NCBI RefSeq assembly: GCF_947500325.1
Contig: NZ_CANMRQ010000001.1
Span: 64,001 to 128,000 of the forward strand
From: an uncultured Lacinutrix sp.
GTDB lineage: Bacteria > Bacteroidota > Bacteroidia > Flavobacteriales > Flavobacteriaceae
Direction of reading: 5' to 3'
DNA: 64,000 bases
Part shown: positions 1 through 8,724 of the stretch, piece after piece
Layout of the letters: every line of letters begins with the position of its first letter
How positions within the stretch are numbered: the first letter of the stretch is position 1
Position numbers and translations under genes: made by a program
The notes under the pieces: model-generated
What the model saw: the letters and a program-made list of their open reading frames with translations, nothing else
Database searches by the model: none
What the model was told of the DNA's origin: nothing

Positions 1-967
1 AATATTCGGCTATTTGTACCGTATTGGTTGCTGCTCCTTTTCTAAGATTATCACTTACTATCCACATATTTAATGTATTGGTTTGAGAACCATCACGACG
101 AATACGCCCTACAAACACATCATCTTTACCATTAGCATATAAAGGCATTGGATAGGTATTTACATCTACATTATCTTGTACTGTAACACCGTCTGTTTCA
201 CTAAGCATTTGTCTCACCTCACTAAGATCAAAATCATTTTCGAATTCAACATTTACGGCTTCACTATGTCCTCCGGCAGTTGGAATTCTAACAGCTGTTG
301 CAGTAACAGCAATAGTTTTATCATCAAGAATTTTTTGAGTCTCTCGAACTAACTTCATCTCTTCTTTTGTGTAACCGTTCTCTTCAAAAACATCACAATG
401 TGGAATGGCATTTTTATTGATAGGGTATGGATAAGCCATTTCTCCTTTTATTCCTGCTAATTCGTTTTCAAGCTGTTTAACAGCTTTTACTCCTGTTCCA
501 GAAATAGATTGATATGTAGAAACAACTATACGTTTTATTTTATATTTATTATGTAAAGGAGCTAAAGCCATTACCATTTGAATGGTAGAGCAATTTGGGT
601 TTGCTATAATTTTATCATCTTTAGAAAGTTCTTTTGCATTTATTTCTGGAACAACCAATTTTTTTGAATGATCCATTCTCCAAGCTGAAGAATTATCAAT
701 TACCGTAGTTCCAGCTTCAGCAAATTTAGGCGCCCATTCTAAAGACGTATTTCCTCCCGCTGAAAACAAAGCTACATCGGGTTTCATATTTACAGCGCTT
801 TCAAGACTTACTATTGTATGTTCTTGATTTTTAAAGGTTACTTTTTTTCCAACAGATCTTTCTGAAGCTACTGGAATAAACTCAGAAATTTTAAAATTAC
901 GTTCTTCTAATACTTTACGCATTACTTCGCCAACCATTCCTGTGACACCGACTACAGCTAATTTCAT
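1..967 (-). CDS. asd: Aspartate-semialdehyde dehydrogenase, 3' end beyond window
   Basis: NADPH-dependent reduction of aspartyl phosphate to aspartate semialdehyde, the branch point to lysine, threonine, methionine and diaminopimelate; cytosolic. I translated it from the reverse strand. About 322 residues are visible, and family members run to about 330, so only the last few codons are missing. The dinucleotide-binding loop GVTGMVG lies at residues 7-13, the catalytic cysteine is Cys126 in NPNCSTIQ, and a GGHSE segment near residue 246 supplies the catalytic His. The ATG at 967 is the natural start because the glycine-rich loop follows at once. A TAnnTTTG box lies just upstream and an mscL terminator separates it from mscL, so it is probably its own transcription unit. 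Confidence 0.95.
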   Translation of the reverse strand, partial: MKLAVVGVTGMVGEVMRKVLEERNFKISEFIPVASERSVGKKVTFKNQEHTIVSLESAVNMKPDVALFSAGGNTSLEWAPKFAEAGTTVIDNSSAWRMDHSKKLVVPEINAKELSKDDKIIANPNCSTIQMVMALAPLHNKYKIKRIVVSTYQSISGTGVKAVKQLENELAGIKGEMAYPYPINKNAIPHCDVFEENGYTKEEMKLVRETQKILDDKTIAVTATAVRIPTAGGHSEAVNVEFENDFDLSEVRQMLSETDGVTVQDNVDVNTYPMPLYANGKDDVFVGRIRRDGSQTNTLNMWIVSDNLRKGAATNTVQIAEY

Positions 968-989
968 TTATATTATAATTTAAGTACTA

Positions 990-997
990 CAAAGCTA
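990..997 (-). promoter_or_regulatory. Candidate -7 box of asd
   Basis: The minus strand reads TAGCTTTG, an exact match to the Bacteroidota TAnnTTTG box, about 23 bases upstream of the asd ATG. No good TTG/TTTG -33 element is seen 19 bases further up. Confidence 0.45.
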
Positions 998-1052
998 TTA
1001 TATTTCTTTATAGGTAGTATATAAAAACATATTATTTTTTCATAAAAAATTA

Positions 1053-1092
1053 GTGTAAAAAAAACCGGTTTTGCAATTACAAAACCGGTTTT
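1053..1092 (-). terminator. Rho-independent terminator after mscL
   Basis: Perfect 13-bp inverted repeat (1061-1073 with 1080-1092, core AAAACCGGTTTTG) with a six-base loop. On the minus strand it is followed by a run of eight T. It closes the mscL transcript before asd. Confidence 0.85.
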
Positions 1093-1115
1093 TAAAATAT
1101 TTCTTAAAAATTAGA

Positions 1116-1520
1116 TTACTTTTTTAAAGCATCTCTAATTTCCATTAGTAATTCATTGTCTGTTGGTCCAGCTGGCGGAGCATCTGGTGCCGGTTTTTTA
1201 GTTTTGTTATATGCTTTAACAATCATAAACATTACTAATCCTACAACAATTAAACTAATTATAGTGTCAATCCATGCTCCATATTCTACTGCAGCAACTC
1301 CAGCTTCTTTAGCAGCTTCTAGAGTTTTATATTCTACATCTCCTGGAGTCCAAAATTTGTCAGAAAAACTTACTCCACCAGTGACTAGACCAATAAGTGG
1401 CATAGCTATTTTAGAAACGAAACCGTTTATTACAGCTCCAATAGCTCCCGCCATAATTACAGCAACCGCGAAATCAATCACATTTCCTGTCATAATAAAA
1501 TCCTTAAATTCTTTAAGCAT
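1116..1520 (-). CDS. mscL: Large-conductance mechanosensitive channel MscL
   Basis: Homopentameric inner-membrane channel that opens on membrane tension and releases solutes during hypo-osmotic shock. At 134 residues it is family-sized. The N-terminal amphipathic segment MLKEFKDFIM is followed by TM1 (about 15-45, with the gate-forming AVAVIMAGAIGAVI) and TM2 (about 84-105), and then a charged cytoplasmic helix ending in a run of lysines. A proline/alanine-rich stretch, PAPDAPPAGP, links TM2 to the C-terminal helix bundle. It is monocistronic, with its own strong terminator downstream. Confidence 0.96.
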   Translation of the reverse strand: MLKEFKDFIMTGNVIDFAVAVIMAGAIGAVINGFVSKIAMPLIGLVTGGVSFSDKFWTPGDVEYKTLEAAKEAGVAAVEYGAWIDTIISLIVVGLVMFMIVKAYNKTKKPAPDAPPAGPTDNELLMEIRDALKK

Positions 1521-1613
1521 AATTTTAATTTTTAAGTTAGTTGATATTAATTGTTTTCAATTTAGTTAAAATTTTAACATAAACAGAAATAAAACAGTAA
1601 TGAAACACAAAAA

Positions 1614-2720
1614 CTATCGATAAAACACTCTTTTTATTCGTTGAGATGTATTAGTGAGTAACTCATAAGAAATAGAGTGAATAGAACTGGCTAAATTTTC
1701 AGCTGTATGATGTGGCCCAAAAACGATAACCTCGTCTCCTTCTTGACACGAAATATTTGTAATATCTACCATAATCATATCCATACAAACATTACCAATA
1801 ATATGAGCTTTTTTTCCATTTATAAAAACAAACCCTTTTTTATTACCATATTGTCTACTAATTCCATCTGCATGACCAATTGGTAAAGTTGCTGTTTTAG
1901 TTAAATTCGTAGCTATAAAAGCACGATTATAGCCTAAACTATCTCCTTTTTTTAATGTATGAATTTGAGAAATTATAGTTTTTAAAGTCGCTATGGGCTT
2001 AAGGCTTCTATTAAATTTAGCATCGTTACCAAAACCATATAATGCAATACCACTACGAACCATATTAAAATGTGCGTCTGGGTAATTGAAAATACCTGAA
2101 GTATTACTTTGATGTAGTACTGGCTCGTATCCTAAAATATTAGACATCTTTTTTGCAATGGTTTTAAATTGCTTAATTTGATTGAGAGTAAACGCTCTTT
2201 CATTCTCATCCTCACTTGCTGCTAAATGAGAAAAAAGAGATTCTACTTTTATAGATTCGGCGAGTATTAGTTGAGTAGAAACACTATTAATTTCAGTTTC
2301 ATTTAAACCAAGTCTATTTAAACCAGTATTAAATTTTAAGTGAATAGGATAGTCTTTTTGTTTATTTTCTTTAGCAATAGCTATAAAATTTTCCATTACA
2401 CGCAAAGAGTAGATGCTGGGTTCTAAGCGGCGTTTAATTAGAGTTTTAAAATTTTTAGGTTGCGGATGCAAAACTAGAATAGGTGTTTGAATTCCTGCTT
2501 CTCTAAGTGCAACACCTTCATCTGTATAAGCAACAGCGAAATAATCTACACCTAAGCTTTCAAGATATTTTGCAATTTCTACAGCATCACTACCGTAAGC
2601 AAATGCTTTTACTACTGCCAGAAATTTGGTGTCACTTTTAAGTTTAGATTTAACGAATTCAAAATTATGCTTTAATGCCTTTAAATCTATCTCAAGAATC
2701 GTTTCCTCTGCTTTAGGCAT
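1614..2720 (-). CDS. alr: Alanine racemase
   Basis: PLP enzyme interconverting L- and D-alanine for peptidoglycan. Its 368 residues are the usual length. The PLP-binding lysine is Lys38 in VVKAFAYG; the second catalytic residue is Tyr264 in SLGYNRAF, and the C-terminal beta-domain carries the expected GNVCMDM motif. The canonical KANAYG motif reads KAFAYG here (Asn to Phe), a variant I cannot rank as unusual without alignment. Its start overlaps the end of tdk by 8 bp, so the two are co-transcribed and probably translationally coupled. Confidence 0.95.
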   Translation of the reverse strand: MPKAEETILEIDLKALKHNFEFVKSKLKSDTKFLAVVKAFAYGSDAVEIAKYLESLGVDYFAVAYTDEGVALREAGIQTPILVLHPQPKNFKTLIKRRLEPSIYSLRVMENFIAIAKENKQKDYPIHLKFNTGLNRLGLNETEINSVSTQLILAESIKVESLFSHLAASEDENERAFTLNQIKQFKTIAKKMSNILGYEPVLHQSNTSGIFNYPDAHFNMVRSGIALYGFGNDAKFNRSLKPIATLKTIISQIHTLKKGDSLGYNRAFIATNLTKTATLPIGHADGISRQYGNKKGFVFINGKKAHIIGNVCMDMIMVDITNISCQEGDEVIVFGPHHTAENLASSIHSISYELLTNTSQRIKRVFYR

Positions 2721-3354
2721 TTTTATTTTTAGGTTTTATTTCTTCCGCATCATTCACTTTCATTGTTTTTATTTTTTCACGCATAGTAGCTTTGTAATAT
2801 GCAGCGCGGCTTAACGGTTCGTATTCTTCGGTTTCTCCTAACAATACTAAATCTTCACTTTTATTTTTTCTATAACTAAATTGAGCCAGGTTTCCTGTGC
2901 GAGTACATACAGCATGTACTTTAGTAACATACTCTGCAGTTGCCATTAAATTAGGCATTGGACCAAAAGGGTTTCCTTTAAAATCCATATCTAATCCAGC
3001 AACAATAACTCTAATACCTTTATTAGCCAAGTCATTACAGACACGAACAATTTCATCATCAAAAAATTGGGCTTCATCAATACCAACAACATCACAGCCA
3101 TCTGCTAAAATAGGAATGTTAGCAGCTGCTGGAACTGGGGTTGATCTAATTTCATTAGCATCATGGGAAACAACCATTTCATCGTCATAACGCACATCTA
3201 TTGCTGGTTTAAAAATCTCTACTTTTTGCTTTGCAAACTGAGCACGTTTGAGTCTGCGAATCAATTCTTCGGTTTTACCAGAGAACATTGAACCGCAAAT
3301 CACTTCAATCCAACCAAATTGTTCTTTTTGATTTACTGTATTTTCAAGAAACAT
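2713..3354 (-). CDS. tdk: Thymidine kinase, type II
   Basis: Salvage phosphorylation of thymidine to dTMP in the cytosol. The Walker A loop GSMFSGKT is at residues 21-28, the catalytic acidic pair lies in GIDEAQFF, and the thymidine-binding lasso is near the C-terminus. The lasso zinc site of well-studied type II enzymes uses four cysteines. Here HAVCTRTG has only the first, and the C-terminal pair is absent, so the lasso is probably zinc-free. First gene of the tdk-alr pair. Confidence 0.93.
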   Translation of the reverse strand: MFLENTVNQKEQFGWIEVICGSMFSGKTEELIRRLKRAQFAKQKVEIFKPAIDVRYDDEMVVSHDANEIRSTPVPAAANIPILADGCDVVGIDEAQFFDDEIVRVCNDLANKGIRVIVAGLDMDFKGNPFGPMPNLMATAEYVTKVHAVCTRTGNLAQFSYRKNKSEDLVLLGETEEYEPLSRAAYYKATMREKIKTMKVNDAEEIKPKNKNA

Positions 3355-3408
3355 TTCGTAATTTTAACACACCAACAAGAAGTATTTCTCGTTGCTATAA
3401 AGGTGGTT

Positions 3409-3416
3409 CAAATTTA
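3409..3416 (-). promoter_or_regulatory. Candidate -7 box of tdk-alr
   Basis: The minus strand reads TAAATTTG, an exact TAnnTTTG, giving a predicted leader of about 50 bases to the tdk ATG. No matching -33 element was found. Confidence 0.45.
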
Positions 3417-3472
3417 TTAAAAATCAAAAGCCTAAATTGCATTAAATTCAAATAATTATAAAATTTTAATCT

Positions 3473-4210
3473 ATGAAGAAGAAGTTAGAATCAGAATTGA
3501 TGAGCATTGCCCATAAGATTCTTAAACTAAAAGGAAAAGAAGATGTTAATAAAATGCATGCTGAAGTTGCTGCGCTTTATGAGAAACTTACTGTTTTAAA
3601 ATTTGCTCAAGAGAATTTTGAAGATGATTTACCTACTATAGGAAATGACTCATCTTTTTTTGGTATGCTAGATACAGCATTTAATAATACTGTTAGTGAT
3701 AATATAGAAGTTGACAATAAAACTTATGTAAATCTAGATGAGCGAGAAGAAGAAGACATCATGGAACCCGTAATGGAAAAAATAAAAGACATGGTTGCCC
3801 AAATGCCTCAAGAAACACAAGAAGTTGATGCTATTTTTGAACAAGTAAACGCAGATTCTAAGCCTTATAAAAATGACTTTGAGGAGATTACTGCAAACTA
3901 TAGTGAAACTCCTGTTTTTGAAAAAGCTAATGATATTAAGGCTGAAAATGAAAAAAAATCCCTTAATGATAAATTAAAATCTGGAGGAATTAATATTGGA
4001 CTTAACGATAAGTTAGCTTTTATTAAGCATCTTTTTGATGGTAAAAGCGAAGATTATGATCGTGTAATTTCTCAACTTAATACTATTGAAAGTTTTGATG
4101 CTGCAGATCATTTTATTAAAACTAAGGTTAAACCAGATTATAATTTTTGGTTACAAAAAGAAGAATATTCTGAACGTCTTATGGAAATAATAGAATCTAA
4201 ATTTAATTAA
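3473..4210 (+). CDS. Conserved hypothetical protein, acidic, helix-rich
   Basis: 245 residues with no signal peptide or membrane segment. The N-terminal 45 residues (Lys-rich, heptad-like, through YEKLTVLKFA) look like a coiled coil. The middle is acidic and probably disordered. The C-terminal 80 residues from KSLNDKLKSGG onward look like a compact helical domain (INIGLNDKLAFIKHLFDG). I do not recognise a named family; similar proteins are, as I recall, common as unannotated genes beside rsmI in flavobacteria. It ends on the ATG of the next gene (the last stop base is the first base of the next start), which indicates one operon with the DoxX-like gene and rsmI. Confidence 0.8.
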   Translation: MKKKLESELMSIAHKILKLKGKEDVNKMHAEVAALYEKLTVLKFAQENFEDDLPTIGNDSSFFGMLDTAFNNTVSDNIEVDNKTYVNLDEREEEDIMEPVMEKIKDMVAQMPQETQEVDAIFEQVNADSKPYKNDFEEITANYSETPVFEKANDIKAENEKKSLNDKLKSGGINIGLNDKLAFIKHLFDGKSEDYDRVISQLNTIESFDAADHFIKTKVKPDYNFWLQKEEYSERLMEIIESKFN

Positions 4211-4563
4211 TGGATATAAAAAAAATAATCTACTGGATTACAACACTAGGTGTTTGTGGCATGTTCTTATTTTCTGCAACCATGTATTTTACCAAATATG
4301 ATATGGTAAAAGGCTTTTTTGAAATGCTTAACTATCCCACTTACATTATATATCCGCTGGCAATATTAAAAGTTTTAGGTATCGCTATGATTTTATGGCG
4401 TAAAAGCAATTGGTTGACTGAATGGGCATATGCTGGCTTCTTTTTCGATGCCATTTTAGCCACTGCAGCTCATGAAAATGCTGGTCATGGTTTTGGACTA
4501 TCTCATATTGCTATCCCTGTTATTTTGGTGTCTTATTTTTTAGGTAAAACTGTTAGAAAATAA
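4210..4563 (+). CDS. DoxX-like membrane protein
   Basis: 117-residue protein with four predicted transmembrane helices (about 7-25, 42-62, 72-88, 96-113). The spacing and the small loops resemble the DoxX/DoxX-like family; in actinobacterial relatives this family has been tied to membrane redox complexes with superoxide dismutase, but the role here is unknown. It overlaps by one base both the upstream hypothetical gene and the downstream rsmI, so it sits in the middle of a tightly coupled three-gene operon. Confidence 0.75.
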   Translation: MDIKKIIYWITTLGVCGMFLFSATMYFTKYDMVKGFFEMLNYPTYIIYPLAILKVLGIAMILWRKSNWLTEWAYAGFFFDAILATAAHENAGHGFGLSHIAIPVILVSYFLGKTVRK

Positions 4564-5234
4564 TGAGCAAACTCTATATTGTTCCAACGCCAATTGGAAA
4601 TCTCGAAGATATAACACTTAGAGCCATAACTGTTTTAAAAGAAGTAGACTATATTTTAGCCGAAGACACTAGAACTTCGGGGAAATTGCTAAAACATTTT
4701 GAAATTAATACGCCTATGCAAAGTCACCATATGCATAATGAACATAAAACGGTCACACGATTAGTAGAACGTTTAAAAGGAGGCGAAACTATTGCTCTTA
4801 TTAGTGATGCAGGAACACCTGCTATTTCAGACCCTGGATTTTTATTAACTCGTACTTGTGTTGAAAATAACATTGAGGTTAATTGTTTACCTGGAGCAAC
4901 AGCTTTTGTTCCTGCGCTAGTAAATTCTGGTTTACCTAACGATAAATTTATTTTTGAAGGCTTTTTACCAGTAAAAAAAGGGAGACAAACCCGATTACTA
5001 CTTTTAGCAGAAGAAACTCGCACTATGATTTTTTATGAAAGCCCTCATAAACTTATTAAAACCTTAGGGCATTTCTGTGAATATTTTGGGGAAGATAGAC
5101 CTGTTTCAGTATCAAGAGAACTCACCAAATTATATGAAGAAACTATTCGAGGCACAGCAAAAGAAGTACTAGAACATTACACTAATAAACCTCCAAAAGG
5201 AGAGATCGTAATTGTGGTTGGTGGAAAAAAGTAA
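4563..5234 (+). CDS. rsmI: 16S rRNA (cytidine(1402)-2'-O)-methyltransferase
   Basis: SAM-dependent 2'-O-methylation of C1402 in the ribosomal decoding site. 223 residues in the tetrapyrrole-methylase fold. Visible family motifs are PTPIGNLEDITLRA at the N-terminus, the SAM-binding ISDAGTPAISDPG, and the FYESPHK segment. It is shorter than the E. coli enzyme (286 residues) because the C-terminal extension is missing, as is common in Bacteroidota. Last gene of the operon that starts at 3473. Confidence 0.94.
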   Translation: MSKLYIVPTPIGNLEDITLRAITVLKEVDYILAEDTRTSGKLLKHFEINTPMQSHHMHNEHKTVTRLVERLKGGETIALISDAGTPAISDPGFLLTRTCVENNIEVNCLPGATAFVPALVNSGLPNDKFIFEGFLPVKKGRQTRLLLLAEETRTMIFYESPHKLIKTLGHFCEYFGEDRPVSVSRELTKLYEETIRGTAKEVLEHYTNKPPKGEIVIVVGGKK

Positions 5235-5277
5235 AACATAAAGTATATTTAATTACTTTTAAAAAAATCAATCAAAA

Positions 5278-7017
5278 ATGTTCAAAAAACAAATCTATTT
5301 TTTACTCATTTCAATCCTTCTAGTTAACTGCAAATCAACTAAAACAACTCAAGAAGTTAAATCTCTATCTTCAAAAAACATAAATTATTTTGACATACTT
5401 AATAATGAATTTACAGGTAATTTAGCTTATGAAACTACTGCCTTTGTTGAAAAATACTGGAGAGTTGTTGGTAACACTGGCTTCAATAAAAGCATTAATT
5501 TTATAGCAGAGCATCTTGAAAAAGCAGGCTATGTTAACGAAGACAATGCAACGCCTAACGATATTCTAACTTATAGAATAGAAAAACGCCCACTTAAAAA
5601 ACCAACTTGGGAACCTGTTTCTGCTTTAGTAACAATAGAAGGTGAAAACAAAACTTTGTTACAACAAACAACTAATAGTAATATGGTTGCCTTAAATTCT
5701 TATAGCACTACTAAAGAAGGTGTTACAGCAGAAGTTGTTCATATTAAAAATATAATAAATTTAAAAAACACGGATGTAAAAGGGAAAATAATCTTTGTTG
5801 AATCTCATCCAGCTGGAGCTTTTCAAACAGGAGTAATAAAAGGAGGTGCTGTTGGTATTTTATCTTATAGTAACCCAAATTATTTGCAACCAGAAAAAAA
5901 CACAACATCTATACAGTTTAGATCAATTCCTTTAAATGAAGATGTTAAGGGTTGGGCAATAGCTATGTCTTATGCATCAAAAGAACATTTAAAAAAAGCT
6001 TTAAATAAAGGTAAAGTGACTTTAAATGTGAAAATAGAAACAAAAATATATCAATCTGAGGAACTAACTATTGTCGCAGATATAAAAGGTAGCAAATCAC
6101 CTAATGAGCGTCTAGTTTTTAGTGCTCATGTACAAGAACCTGGTGCAAATGATAATGCGACAGGAGTTGGCGTCGCTTTAGAAATGGCTTCAATAAGTGC
6201 TCGATTAATTAAAGAAAATAAATGGTCACCAAATAGAACGTTGACATTTCTTTGGGGAGATGAAATTATCTCTACTAGGCGTTATGTGCAAGAAAATAAA
6301 GCACGAGCAAAAGATATTAAATGGGGTATTAGCCTAGATATGGTTGGCGAAAACACAGATATCACTGGAGGTTCTTTTTTAATCGAAAAAATGCCAGACC
6401 CAAGTGCAATATGGACCAGAGGAAATGACAAACATACAGAATGGGGAGGAAGTAAAATGAGTTTAGAACAAATGAAACCTCACTATTTAAATGATTTTTT
6501 AATCCATAAATTTAAAGAACAGGGCGAAAGAGCTAATTGGATTGTGAATACAAACCCTTTTGAAGGAGGAAGTGATCACGTTCCTTTTTTAAGTGCAAAT
6601 ATTCCAAGTGTACTTTTCTGGCATTTCACAGATCAATTTTATCACACAGATAATGACCGTATAGATAAAGTTTCGAAAACGACTCTAAAAAATGTTGGAA
6701 CAGCTTCTCTGGTATCTGCATATACGCTTTTAAACTCAGATGAAAACTTAGCTAAAGACACTATTAAACAGATTGAAAATTCGGCAATAGAAAGATTAAA
6801 CGAAGAATTAGTACAAAGCAAAATAGCATTAGAAAAAGGAGACAAGTTAAAAACCCAAGTCTCAATAATTAAAGCATGGAAAGATTGGTATATAAAAGCC
6901 ATAGAAACTACAAAAGACATGGTTGATAATACCTCAACAATACAACAAGACATTATTAATTCTCAAAATAATATTAAAGCAAGAGCAATAACCATAATTA
7001 ATAGTTTAAAAAATTAA
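5278..7017 (+). CDS. M28-family peptidase lipoprotein with PA domain
   Basis: 579 residues. A lipoprotein signal with lipobox ILLVNC places Cys18 as the lipidated residue, so the enzyme is anchored in the envelope. Residues about 150-235 look like a protease-associated (PA) domain; the M28 zinc-peptidase domain follows. Probable metal ligands are His284 (FSAHVQEPG) and Asp292 (ANDNATGVG), the acidic pair in FLWGDEI (328-329), Asp354 (SLDMVGEN) and a late His in FYHTDND. The usual Glu-Glu pair of M28 enzymes reads Asp-Glu or Glu-Ile depending on alignment. A roughly 100-residue helical tail follows the catalytic domain. The substrate is unknown; it is probably an aminopeptidase. Confidence 0.82.
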   Translation: MFKKQIYFLLISILLVNCKSTKTTQEVKSLSSKNINYFDILNNEFTGNLAYETTAFVEKYWRVVGNTGFNKSINFIAEHLEKAGYVNEDNATPNDILTYRIEKRPLKKPTWEPVSALVTIEGENKTLLQQTTNSNMVALNSYSTTKEGVTAEVVHIKNIINLKNTDVKGKIIFVESHPAGAFQTGVIKGGAVGILSYSNPNYLQPEKNTTSIQFRSIPLNEDVKGWAIAMSYASKEHLKKALNKGKVTLNVKIETKIYQSEELTIVADIKGSKSPNERLVFSAHVQEPGANDNATGVGVALEMASISARLIKENKWSPNRTLTFLWGDEIISTRRYVQENKARAKDIKWGISLDMVGENTDITGGSFLIEKMPDPSAIWTRGNDKHTEWGGSKMSLEQMKPHYLNDFLIHKFKEQGERANWIVNTNPFEGGSDHVPFLSANIPSVLFWHFTDQFYHTDNDRIDKVSKTTLKNVGTASLVSAYTLLNSDENLAKDTIKQIENSAIERLNEELVQSKIALEKGDKLKTQVSIIKAWKDWYIKAIETTKDMVDNTSTIQQDIINSQNNIKARAITIINSLKN

Positions 7018-7018
7018 G

Positions 7019-7588
7019 ATGCAAACCTTACTTCATAATATTAGTCAATGTACAATTTGCTCTAAGCATTTGCCTCTAGGACCACGACCAGTTGTTACCG
7101 CTCATACAGATTCTAAAATTATAATTATTGGTCAAGCTCCTGGAACTAAAGTTCATAATTCTGGAATTCCTTGGGACGACCAAAGTGGAAAAAAATTACG
7201 TCAATGGCTTAATGTTAGTGATGAGGATTTTTACAACACTAAAAATTTTGCTATAATTCCAATGGGCTTTTGCTATCCAGGTAAAGGTAAGACTGGAGAT
7301 TTACCTCCAAGACCAGAATGCGCTCCAGAATGGCATAATTTATTATTAGAAAAAATGCCAAAAGTAGAATTGATTCTATTAATTGGTGCTTATGCTCAAA
7401 AATATTATTTAAAAGAGACCGCTAAAAAAACACTTACTGAAACTGTTGGTGATTATAAATCCTATTTACCAAAATACTTCCCTATTCCTCATCCATCTCC
7501 AACCAATAGATTTTGGAGAAGTAGAAACCCATGGTTTGAAGAACTAATTGTTCCTGAATTACAAAAAACAATTAAAACTATTTTATAA
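7019..7588 (+). CDS. Uracil-DNA glycosylase superfamily protein
   Basis: 189 residues. N-terminal cysteines in CTICSKH (Cys11, Cys14), plus one in GFCYPG and one in RPECAPEW, could bind an iron-sulfur cluster as in family 4/5 enzymes. The active-site motif IIGQAPGTKVHNSG and the late HPSPTNR segment match the GQxPG and HPSP motifs of the superfamily. It would excise damaged bases such as uracil from DNA. It begins one base after the M28 stop codon, so it is co-transcribed, although no functional link is evident. Confidence 0.83.
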   Translation: MQTLLHNISQCTICSKHLPLGPRPVVTAHTDSKIIIIGQAPGTKVHNSGIPWDDQSGKKLRQWLNVSDEDFYNTKNFAIIPMGFCYPGKGKTGDLPPRPECAPEWHNLLLEKMPKVELILLIGAYAQKYYLKETAKKTLTETVGDYKSYLPKYFPIPHPSPTNRFWRSRNPWFEELIVPELQKTIKTIL

Positions 7589-7615
7589 AAAAACCTCACC
7601 ATTTCTGGTAAGGTT
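7587..7615 (-). terminator. Terminator of the AhpD-like gene
   Basis: A 10-bp stem (7592-7601 with 7606-7615, one C-A mismatch) and a four-base loop. Read on the minus strand it is followed by a T run, so it ends the AhpD-like transcript. On the plus strand no T run follows. Confidence 0.7.
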
Positions 7616-7647
7616 CTATATTCTAAAATTAAAATAATGTAAACTTA

Positions 7648-8238
7648 TTAAACGTGTTTACCTACTTCAAAACCATGTTTTCCAAGATATTGGTTTCCAC
7701 TATCAATAGCATCACCTTCTAACGTTGTACCCATAGAATCATTCCATCTATTTAAGTAACCAAAAAGAGAAATAACACCTAACATTTCTACTATTTCTCC
7801 TTCATCCCAATGTTCATGTAAACGTGTTTTAATATCTTCATCAACTGCATTAGGCACCATAGAGGCAGCTAAAGAAAAATCTAAGGCAGCACGTTCTGCT
7901 TCACTAAAAGCAGAATGCGTTCTATATTCCCAAATGTTATCTAATTGCTCTTGTTCTGCGCCATAACGTTCAGCAGCACGAATAGCATGTGCTTGGCAAT
8001 AACGACAACCCGTACTATTACTACTTACCCAAGCAATCATTCGCTTAAGAGCAGAAGTTACTCGTCCTTCGTTAGCCATTACAGCCATGTTTAAATTTAT
8101 AAATGCCTGCGAAATAGCAGGACGACGTTGCATTGTTAATACCGAATTTGGGCAAAACCCTAAGGTTTCATTAAAAAAATCTGCAAGTTTTTTTGTTTCT
8201 AAATCATGCTCTGCATGTAAAGGTGTCACTAAAGGCAT
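7648..8238 (-). CDS. AhpD-like / carboxymuconolactone decarboxylase-family protein
   Basis: 196 residues, all helical, no signal peptide. The segment TGCRYCQAHAIRAAERYG carries the CxxC redox pair followed by His, typical of AhpD-type peroxidase-associated proteins in the CMD family. The conserved tail GDAIDSGNQYLG suggests the larger two-domain group often annotated as peroxidase-related. It is divergent from an OsmC-family gene, which also acts on organic peroxides, so the pair may form a small oxidative-stress locus. The direct substrate is not deducible. Confidence 0.85.
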   Translation of the reverse strand: MPLVTPLHAEHDLETKKLADFFNETLGFCPNSVLTMQRRPAISQAFINLNMAVMANEGRVTSALKRMIAWVSSNSTGCRYCQAHAIRAAERYGAEQEQLDNIWEYRTHSAFSEAERAALDFSLAASMVPNAVDEDIKTRLHEHWDEGEIVEMLGVISLFGYLNRWNDSMGTTLEGDAIDSGNQYLGKHGFEVGKHV

Positions 8239-8257
8239 ATGTTTGTTTTTTATGTAG

Positions 8258-8265
8258 TATTTTTG
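8258..8265 (+). promoter_or_regulatory. -7 box of the OsmC-family gene
   Basis: TATTTTTG is an exact TAnnTTTG match. Its predicted transcription start (about 8271) is downstream of the first in-frame ATG at 8267, which decides the start codon of the OsmC gene in favour of 8297. Confidence 0.6.
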
Positions 8266-8296
8266 GATGCATCAATTAACAAAAAAATCTTTAATT

Positions 8297-8719
8297 ATGT
8301 CGCATAAAGTTACAACAGTTTGGAAAGAAAAAATGGTTTTCGAAAGTGATAATCCTAGTGGTTATACGTTTAATTTAGGTCAGTCGGAAGAAAACAACGA
8401 CCCTTACAAACCTTTAAGACCAAAAGCTGCAATGTTATCTTCTTTAGCTGCTTGCTCTGGTTTAGATGTTGTCTCTATTGCTGAAAAAATGAAAGTCTCT
8501 TTTAATGATTTTAAAATTGATATTGAAGGACAACTTACTGAGGAACACCCAAAAACGTATCATACTGTAACTGTAGATTATCATTTTTATGGTAACGATT
8601 TAGATGAGAAAAAAATTAATAAAGCAGTAAATTTATCTATAGAAAAATATTGTGGTGTTATGGAAATGTTTCGTCAATTTGCAGATATAAAAACGACTAC
8701 ACATTTTCATAATAATTAA
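8297..8719 (+). CDS. OsmC-family protein
   Basis: 140 residues from the ATG at 8297. An in-frame ATG exists at 8267 but lies before the predicted transcript start and adds a non-conserved leader. OsmC/Ohr proteins are cytosolic thiol peroxidases acting on organic hydroperoxides. The central LAACSGLDVVSIAEKM carries the family's first conserved cysteine; the second is in KYCGVMEMF, at the expected helix. The beta-alpha-beta swap pattern and the late Cys fit the YhfA/OsmC branch. It lies upstream of a GNAT gene and recJ with 5- and 3-base gaps, so a common transcript is likely. Confidence 0.88.
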   Translation: MSHKVTTVWKEKMVFESDNPSGYTFNLGQSEENNDPYKPLRPKAAMLSSLAACSGLDVVSIAEKMKVSFNDFKIDIEGQLTEEHPKTYHTVTVDYHFYGNDLDEKKINKAVNLSIEKYCGVMEMFRQFADIKTTTHFHNN

Positions 8720-8724
8720 TATTT

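Noticed and set aside
1156-1569. 137-codon frame antisense to mscL
   Set aside because: mscL on the other strand is unmistakable; the frame has no promoter or homology and runs past the mscL start.
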